Assembly (NCBI GenBank): GCA_023441905.1
Contig: JAEZNC010000231.1
Location: 1 to 11,486 of the forward strand
Source of the DNA: Bacillota bacterium
Lineage (GTDB): Bacteria > Bacillota > Clostridia > Christensenellales > SZUA-584
Reading direction: 5' to 3'
DNA length: 11,486 bases
This document shows, one piece after another, positions 6,232 through 11,486 of this stretch. The number at the start of each line of letters is the position of its first letter. Position 1 is the first letter of the stretch. The position numbers and the translations under genes are program-made. Under the pieces are notes generated by a model. That model searched no databases. It worked only from the letters and a program-made list of their open reading frames with translations, and had not been told where the DNA came from.

Positions 6232-7345
6232 GATTTGAAAACCTCCGAAGCTCTCCAACCGCATTTTTCAGCGATTCCAAGCATATTTGTATATCGTCTG
6301 TTGTATTGTAACCGCACATGCTGATGCGCACCGTACCCTCGGCCAGCGGCCTCTTGATGCCGGATTCGAGCAGCACGCGGCTCACCTTCCCGCGCGAGCA
6401 TGCCGCCCCCGTCCCAATGCAGATGCCGCTTTCGCCGAGCATGCGCACGAGCACCTCGGCGCGTAACCCCTCAAACGACACGCTGACGATGTGCGGCACG
6501 CAGGCTGCCGGTTCGTTGACTACGGCACCCTCAATCTGCTTGAGGCCGTTCACCAGTTCTGTTCGAAGTGACTGCACATGTGCATATGCCTCCTTGCGCT
6601 CAAAGCCGCGCCTCAGCGCGTCGCCAAACGCCTGAATACCGAGCGTATTCTCGGTGCCCGCGCGCAGCACGCCTTCCTGGCTGCCGCCGAGCAGCACGGG
6701 CTTGACGATGCGCCCCTGCTTTGTAAGCAGCGCACCCGTGCCCTTGAGCCCGTGAATTTTGTGGGCACTCACGGTGTAATAATCCACACCGAGGCTGTTT
6801 ACATCCACAGGGGCTTTGAGCAATGCCTGAATGCCATCCGCATGAAACAGCGTCTCGGGGTTTTTCGCCCTCACCGCGTCTCGTATGGCCTTGATATCAT
6901 TGAGCGCGCCGGTCTCGTTGTTAACGTGCATAATGCTGACGAGCGCCGTGTTCTCTTTCACGAGTGCGGCCACGTCGTCCGGCTCAATCATAAAATTTTT
7001 GGGTGTGACGAAATCGACCTCGGCCCCCTGCTGCGCCAGATGCCGGAACATCACATAAACGGACGGATGCTCTATTGTGCTTGTGATGTAATGCGCGCCC
7101 TTTCGTATACCTGAGAGCACCGCCATGTTGTTGGCTTCGGTGCCGCCCGACGTGAACACGCAGGTGCCGCCTTCAAAGCCGAGGCTTTTTAACAGCAGCG
7201 CTCTGACGCCCTTTATCTCGCTGAAAACCGTCTCGGCGTTTTTGTATGCCGCGGAAGGATTGTACCAGGCGTTCTCGGCATGGTGCGGCGCGGCCCAATC
7301 TAAGTATGGCTTGGTGGTGGCCGCGTTGTCCAGATAAATAACCAA
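6224..7345 (-). CDS. Cysteine desulfurase (NifS/IscS family), partner of ThiI
   Basis: PLP enzyme of 373 residues that removes sulfur from cysteine as an enzyme-bound persulfide. Features: the N-terminal YLDNAATT (4-11), TSGGTEANN (65-73) for PLP phosphate binding, His93 in IEHPS, the PLP lysine Lys196 in SAHKIHG, GSQEGVLRAGTEN (221-233), and the active-site Cys316 in GAACSRGK on the mobile loop. Its position directly before thiI, with an eight-base overlap, matches the NifZ-ThiI type of dedicated pair known from Bacillus, so tRNA thiolation is its likely job rather than general Fe-S assembly (inference). It starts at TTG (7345), because the family motif begins three residues later and GGAGG (7356-7360) sits ten bases upstream; no ATG fits. 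It is divergent from the gene at 7496. Confidence 0.94.
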   Translation of the reverse strand: MVIYLDNAATTKPYLDWAAPHHAENAWYNPSAAYKNAETVFSEIKGVRALLLKSLGFEGGTCVFTSGGTEANNMAVLSGIRKGAHYITSTIEHPSVYVMFRHLAQQGAEVDFVTPKNFMIEPDDVAALVKENTALVSIMHVNNETGALNDIKAIRDAVRAKNPETLFHADGIQALLKAPVDVNSLGVDYYTVSAHKIHGLKGTGALLTKQGRIVKPVLLGGSQEGVLRAGTENTLGIQAFGDALRRGFERKEAYAHVQSLRTELVNGLKQIEGAVVNEPAACVPHIVSVSFEGLRAEVLVRMLGESGICIGTGAACSRGKVSRVLLESGIKRPLAEGTVRISMCGYNTTDDIQICLESLKNAVGELRRFSNRG

Positions 7346-7495
7346 AAAAATAGTGCCTCCCTGAGCGAAATGGTATATAATTATGTTTATAATAACACGG
7401 AATGTGGAATATATGTATCAGTTTTTATATTAAGGATACACTGATGACGGCATTTCTTATAGGAGTCGGCGTATTCTTCATTCTGCGGAGGAGTT
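7346..7495. promoter_or_regulatory. AT-rich divergent promoter region
   Basis: The 150 bases between two outward-facing genes are strongly AT-rich, with several TATAAT-like stretches on the plus strand (around 7373-7392 and 7425-7430) and matching ones on the minus strand. No -35 box is convincing, so exact promoters cannot be placed. It holds the GGAGG sites of both neighbours and a possible short ORF. Confidence 0.45.
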
Positions 7496-7524
7496 ATGAA
7501 CTACTGCCCGAATTGCGGAAATAA
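7444..7524 (+). CDS. Possible 26-residue hydrophobic leader peptide
   Basis: ATG at 7444 follows AAGGA by seven bases. The short product begins MTAFLIGVGVFFILRRSYEL, a hydrophobic stretch followed by Arg-Arg, and stops at 7522-7524, 29 bases inside the next gene in another frame. It could couple or tune translation of the zinc-ribbon gene, or be chance. There is no homology evidence. Confidence 0.2.
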   Translation: MTAFLIGVGVFFILRRSYELLPELRK

Positions 7525-9265
7525 GCTAAACCCTTCAGACGTGCTTTGTTCGCGATGCGGTTCGCTGATCGAAAAGCTCAAAGCGTCTGTTTACACACAG
7601 ACTTTAAAAGGTACGAGTGTCTGCCCTCCGGATGCAGTTTCAGCCGGTATGCCGGAATCTGATACGGCGCTTCCGGAGCAATTCGCAATGCAAAATATGC
7701 CCGATCAGGAAGATGATGCGGACGCAGCAAAGCAGTGGCTCGAAATCGAAGAGGTCGGTTCATCTTTACAAATAGAAGAAGCGGATGCTCCCGAAGCCGT
7801 CGAACCTGCGAAAGAACGTGAAACGGAGCAAGGCCTTCTTAAAGCTGAGGAAATTCCTCACGAAACGGAAAACAGCCGGCTCGAAGAAGAACAGGTTCCC
7901 GCTCAAAATACTGAAGAGACGGATGACGAAGACAGCCGGCGGGCAGCCCGCCGCAAACAGGAGTCTGCGGCACCTGTCATTACCGCTCCGCGCGAACGCG
8001 AAAACAAAAAACGCGTACCGGCCATTGTTGTGCTGTTCGTATGGATAATCACCACAGCCGCGGTTTTTACCGGCTTCTATTTCGCGGATAGCTATGTGAC
8101 CCAAACCTACGGCGGATGGGAGGGTTTTGTACGCGATTTCACCAAAGGCAAGGTTGAGCTTGATATCAGCGCCGCTTATATGTCGAACATCAAGGTCAGC
8201 GTCAGTGAATCCGAGCAGGACGGGGCCCCCGCGCACCGTTTTGATGTGTCTCTGGCCGACGGCCAAAGCGTAACCGTTATGCCGCTGGGCGAAAGCCGCG
8301 ATATGCAAAACGGCAGTGTGTCGTTTTTCGTTGCGGATGAGGCGCTTGCTAAGAGCCTCGGTATTGTCACGTCAGACGTTTCGATGGAAACAAGCGGTAT
8401 CAGCCTGAATGTGAAGACAGCTTCGCAAACGATCTCTTACCCGATCACATCGCTGACGCTTCGACTGACTGATGCGCAGTACAAACGCGAGAAACCATCA
8501 GCCGAAACGCTGACCACCACGGATACGGGTCTCAAAATTGCGCTGACGGTATCGCCCGATTCGACCGTGTTTATCAACAATGCCAACCACAGCGCGGATA
8601 TTGACGATTTCGGGCATCTGACAGCGGCTATGCCGCTCGAGCTCGGCGAGAATACGTTCGTTATTGAGGTGATACAACCCGGAAGGCATTCGATAAAAGA
8701 GAATTTTACCATCACACGCGAGCTGCCCCCCATCGCGCTGACACTGCGCGACTCCTATTTACGTGTTTATGATTCTTCGTTTGAATGCCGCGGCACCGCC
8801 GAGGCCGGAGCGGCCGTCACCGCGATGCTCGACGGCAAGAAGTTTACGGCGCTGGTCGGAAACGACGGCGCGTTCTCGTTCGCCTGCACACTGGCAGAAA
8901 CGGGTGTGTATCAGATGGATGTCACCGCTTCCAAGGAAGGGCTTGCCGACGCGGCTGCTTCCATCATGGTGGAATATCTGCCCGGGCAGGAAACCTATAT
9001 GGAAAAGGCCGCCGAGATGACGGTGGATAAGATAGTGAAAGACTTGAACGCCGTGAAAGGCGCCGATATTAAAACAACGGCCACGATAGACGGCAATATC
9101 ACAAATGAAAACCATACACAGACGTTTACTGTCATCTCCAAGGAAGGTGCCAGCATGACCTGCTATTATTACGGGCCGGAGCGGCTGTCTGGCGAGCTTG
9201 AATATACGTTTTACGGCGTTGTGGATGCCGAAAAGAAAAGCTTTTATGTGATGTTTGTGGAATAG
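7496..9265 (+). CDS. Membrane-anchored zinc-ribbon protein with large extracytoplasmic region
   Basis: A 589-residue protein of unknown function. The N-terminus is a CxxC-x10-CxxC zinc ribbon (Cys4, Cys7, Cys18, Cys21). It is followed by a long acidic, probably disordered stretch (about 50-145), a basic patch (RRAARRK, then RERENKKR), and one transmembrane helix at about 174-197. The remaining roughly 390 residues should lie outside the membrane, since the positive charges before the helix favour an inside N-terminus. This outer part is beta-rich: around 340-410 and 420-495 it looks like Ig/cadherin-like repeats (FINNANHSADIDDFG; GTAEAGAAVTAMLDGKK). The end (about 515-589, YTFYGVVDAE) resembles a small OB-like fold. 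The plan recalls TcaA-like zinc-ribbon membrane proteins, but I would not transfer that function. GGAGG sits four bases before the ATG. It is a single gene with its own terminator. Confidence 0.88.
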   Translation: MNYCPNCGNKLNPSDVLCSRCGSLIEKLKASVYTQTLKGTSVCPPDAVSAGMPESDTALPEQFAMQNMPDQEDDADAAKQWLEIEEVGSSLQIEEADAPEAVEPAKERETEQGLLKAEEIPHETENSRLEEEQVPAQNTEETDDEDSRRAARRKQESAAPVITAPRERENKKRVPAIVVLFVWIITTAAVFTGFYFADSYVTQTYGGWEGFVRDFTKGKVELDISAAYMSNIKVSVSESEQDGAPAHRFDVSLADGQSVTVMPLGESRDMQNGSVSFFVADEALAKSLGIVTSDVSMETSGISLNVKTASQTISYPITSLTLRLTDAQYKREKPSAETLTTTDTGLKIALTVSPDSTVFINNANHSADIDDFGHLTAAMPLELGENTFVIEVIQPGRHSIKENFTITRELPPIALTLRDSYLRVYDSSFECRGTAEAGAAVTAMLDGKKFTALVGNDGAFSFACTLAETGVYQMDVTASKEGLADAAASIMVEYLPGQETYMEKAAEMTVDKIVKDLNAVKGADIKTTATIDGNITNENHTQTFTVISKEGASMTCYYYGPERLSGELEYTFYGVVDAEKKSFYVMFVE

Positions 9266-9278
9266 ATTATTGGTGACT

Positions 9279-9311
9279 AAGCACTTGCTTATCATGGCAG
9301 GTGCTTTTTTT
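9279..9311 (+). terminator. Intrinsic terminator after the zinc-ribbon gene
   Basis: AAGCACTTGC (9279-9288) pairs over all ten positions (one G-U) with GCAGGTGCTT (9297-9306), loop of eight, and T runs from 9305 to 9311. It begins 13 bases after the stop codon. Confidence 0.9.
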
Positions 9312-9385
9312 ATGGAGATCACGCTTTGCTTTTACTGCTCCTTAAGCATTCAATCGCTGCAAAAAGTTTTTACACTCCAAGGAAA

Positions 9386-9432
9386 CACCTCATCCGTTAC
9401 GGCGCGCCACCTTCTCCTCCAGGAGAAGGCTT
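9386..9432 (+). repeat. Palindromic repeat copy 6, type I
   Basis: Starts CACCTCATCCGTTACGG, then GGCGCGCC, then the hairpin CCTTCTCCT (9410-9418) with AGGAGAAGG (9421-9429). Against copy 4, one stem pair is C-G there and T-A here. With copy 7 it forms a 120-base unit (9386-9505) whose ends are the inverted repeat CACCTCATC/GATGAGGTG. Confidence 0.92.
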
Positions 9433-9458
9433 ATCTGATAAAATACCATTCATCAAAT

Positions 9459-9505
9459 GGCTTCCGCTCGAGAGGGAGCTGTCACCGATGGTGACTGATG
9501 AGGTG
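9459..9505 (-). repeat. Palindromic repeat copy 7, type II variant
   Basis: On the minus strand CACCTCATCA is followed by the hairpin GTCACC-ATC-GGTGAC, where copies 2 and 3 have GCCGCC and GGCGGC; both arms changed together. The second stem (GCTCCCTCTCGAG against CGGAAGC) is imperfect. A 26-base AT-rich spacer separates it from copy 6. Confidence 0.88.
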
Positions 9506-9523
9506 TTATGTCACTGTCAGCCA

Positions 9524-9573
9524 CACCTCATCTCTTACGGCGCGCCACCACCTTCTCCTCAAGGAGAAGGCTT
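9524..9573 (+). repeat. Palindromic repeat copy 8, type I, terminator-like end
   Basis: CACCTCATC, TTACGGCGCGCC, then the hairpin CCTTCTCCT (9551-9559) with AGGAGAAGG (9562-9570), followed by C and six T (9572-9577). That ending has the form of an intrinsic terminator on the plus strand, so the repeat may stop read-through. A three-base insertion (ACC) before the stem sets it apart from copy 6. Confidence 0.88.
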
Positions 9574-9577
9574 TTTT

Positions 9578-10008
9578 ATGCGCTTATGATTCTTTATATC
9601 CGGATTATTCTATACTGTCTTGCATGGCCTTCATTTTAAAAGATTCACCTCACAGCTGATTCATCGTGGCAAATAAGTTCATTTTGTCGCAGCTATGAAA
9701 AAATTCATCCGGTCTTTCTGTCACTACGAAGTGAAGAAACAGTAACAGATTCTCATCCGCTTCGCAGTCACTTCACAATGTTCGTTCAGTATGACCGTAA
9801 GCGTAACTTTCTGTTCACTCTGATACATAAGTGCATGATGATTCTTAACGGGTGATGCGATATGAAAAATCTTTATCATTTTTATAATCTTCGCTTAATC
9901 CGGTATGACGGGTTAAGTTCCAATCGATAGTCAAAAAAATGAGTTGTCATCAGTCGGCACTGGTGGGGATTTCTCCAAAACAGTCAACGAGCGCATGGGC
10001 GCATATGC
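9578..10008. other. AT-rich intergenic region, no gene seen
   Basis: About 430 bases between the repeat cluster and the clpX terminator contain no credible coding sequence on either strand and no tRNA that I can fold. There is a small inverted repeat (TCACTACGAAGTGA near 9720). The stretch at about 9745-9800 (AGATTCT, CGCTTCGC, CAGTATGACCG) resembles a worn copy of the AGATTCTTCGCTTCGCTCAG type repeats that I remember from clostridial genomes. It reads as decayed repeat DNA. Confidence 0.5.
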
Positions 10009-10041
10009 AAAAAGCCGGTCCGGGATAATCCCGAACCGACT
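10009..10041 (-). terminator. Intrinsic terminator after clpX
   Basis: On the minus strand AGTCGGTTCGGG (10041-10030) pairs with CCCGGACCGGCT (10024-10013) over twelve positions with two G-U pairs, loop ATTAT, followed by five T. It starts 14 bases after the clpX stop. Confidence 0.9.
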
Positions 10042-10055
10042 CTGTATAACTGTCT

Positions 10056-11339
<1,284 letters not shown>

Positions 11340-11359
11340 TGATTCACCTCTTTTCCCTT

Positions 11360-11486
11360 TTACTTGGATTTAGGCGGGATGATCTCATCAACCAGCCCAT
11401 AGCTAAGCGCTTCCTCAGCGCTCATGAAATTGTCTCTTTCCGTATCCGCTTCGATCTTCTCAATCGGCTGACCCGTTCTTTCAGCG
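11360..11486 (-). CDS. clpP: ClpP protease subunit, C-terminal part
   Basis: The last 41 residues of the ClpP serine protease that partners ClpX. They include TGQPIEKIEADTERDNFMSAEEA, where the Asp of TERD is the catalytic-triad Asp by alignment with E. coli ClpP, and end GLVDEIIPPKSK. The catalytic Ser and His lie beyond the window edge. The stop is 20 bases before the clpX start, so the two are presumably co-transcribed. Confidence 0.95.
   Translation of the reverse strand, partial: AERTGQPIEKIEADTERDNFMSAEEALSYGLVDEIIPPKSK

Noticed and set aside
6232..6264. ATG at 6264 as the thiI start
   Set aside because: It adds eleven residues encoded by the conserved end of the desulfurase in another frame; the GTG at 6231 has GGAGG at good spacing and fits the family N-terminus.
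7766..8308. 180-residue minus-strand frame opposite the zinc-ribbon gene
   Set aside because: Antisense to the acidic linker and membrane segment of a well-supported gene; composition biased, no family features.

Overview
The window looks like chromosomal DNA of an anaerobic, fermentative member of the Clostridia (Bacillota), perhaps a gut lineage. The basis is a trimeric-type [FeFe] hydrogenase, an A-type diiron flavoprotein, a rhodanese-free ThiI paired with its own cysteine desulfurase, a clpP-clpX pair, and palindromic intergenic repeats of a kind I remember as abundant in gut Clostridia (from memory, not searched). Genes run near 58% G+C in a line sampled by hand; several intergenic stretches and one small gene are clearly more AT-rich.

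Layout. Positions 1-2261 (+): the 3' end of hydB, then complete hydA and an intrinsic terminator; together these are two subunits of an NAD(P)-linked, probably electron-bifurcating hydrogenase. 2307-2776 (+): a GNAT acetyltransferase split by a one-base frameshift in a C run. 2780-3406: a cluster of five palindromic repeat copies enclosing a small DUF559 nuclease-like gene on the minus strand. 3407-4726 (-): fprA, an oxygen/NO-reducing flavodiiron protein, with its terminator. 4727-5055: intergenic DNA holding hairpins and decayed repeats. 5056-7345 (-): cysteine desulfurase and thiI, overlapping by a few bases, which together make 4-thiouridine in tRNA. 7346-7495: AT-rich divergent promoter region. 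7496-9265 (+): a membrane-anchored zinc-ribbon protein with a large outer region, followed by a terminator. 9386-9573: three more repeat copies. 9577-10008: AT-rich intergenic DNA with no gene. 10009-11486 (-): terminator, clpX and the end of clpP.

How the genes fit together. hydB-hydA handle hydrogen and NAD(P)H/ferredoxin electrons, and FprA protects such oxygen-sensitive metal centres. The desulfurase feeds sulfur to ThiI, and ClpXP is housekeeping proteolysis.

The part most worth a second look is 2780-3406. The repeats come in two types that alternate in type and orientation, and their stems show compensatory changes between copies. The DUF559 gene breaks this alternation: it lies between two near-identical direct copies of one type. 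Its Shine-Dalgarno sequence lies in the end of one copy and its stop codon lies inside the other. This looks like a nuclease gene fitted to a repeat array, possibly a small mobile or homing-like unit; that interpretation is inference.
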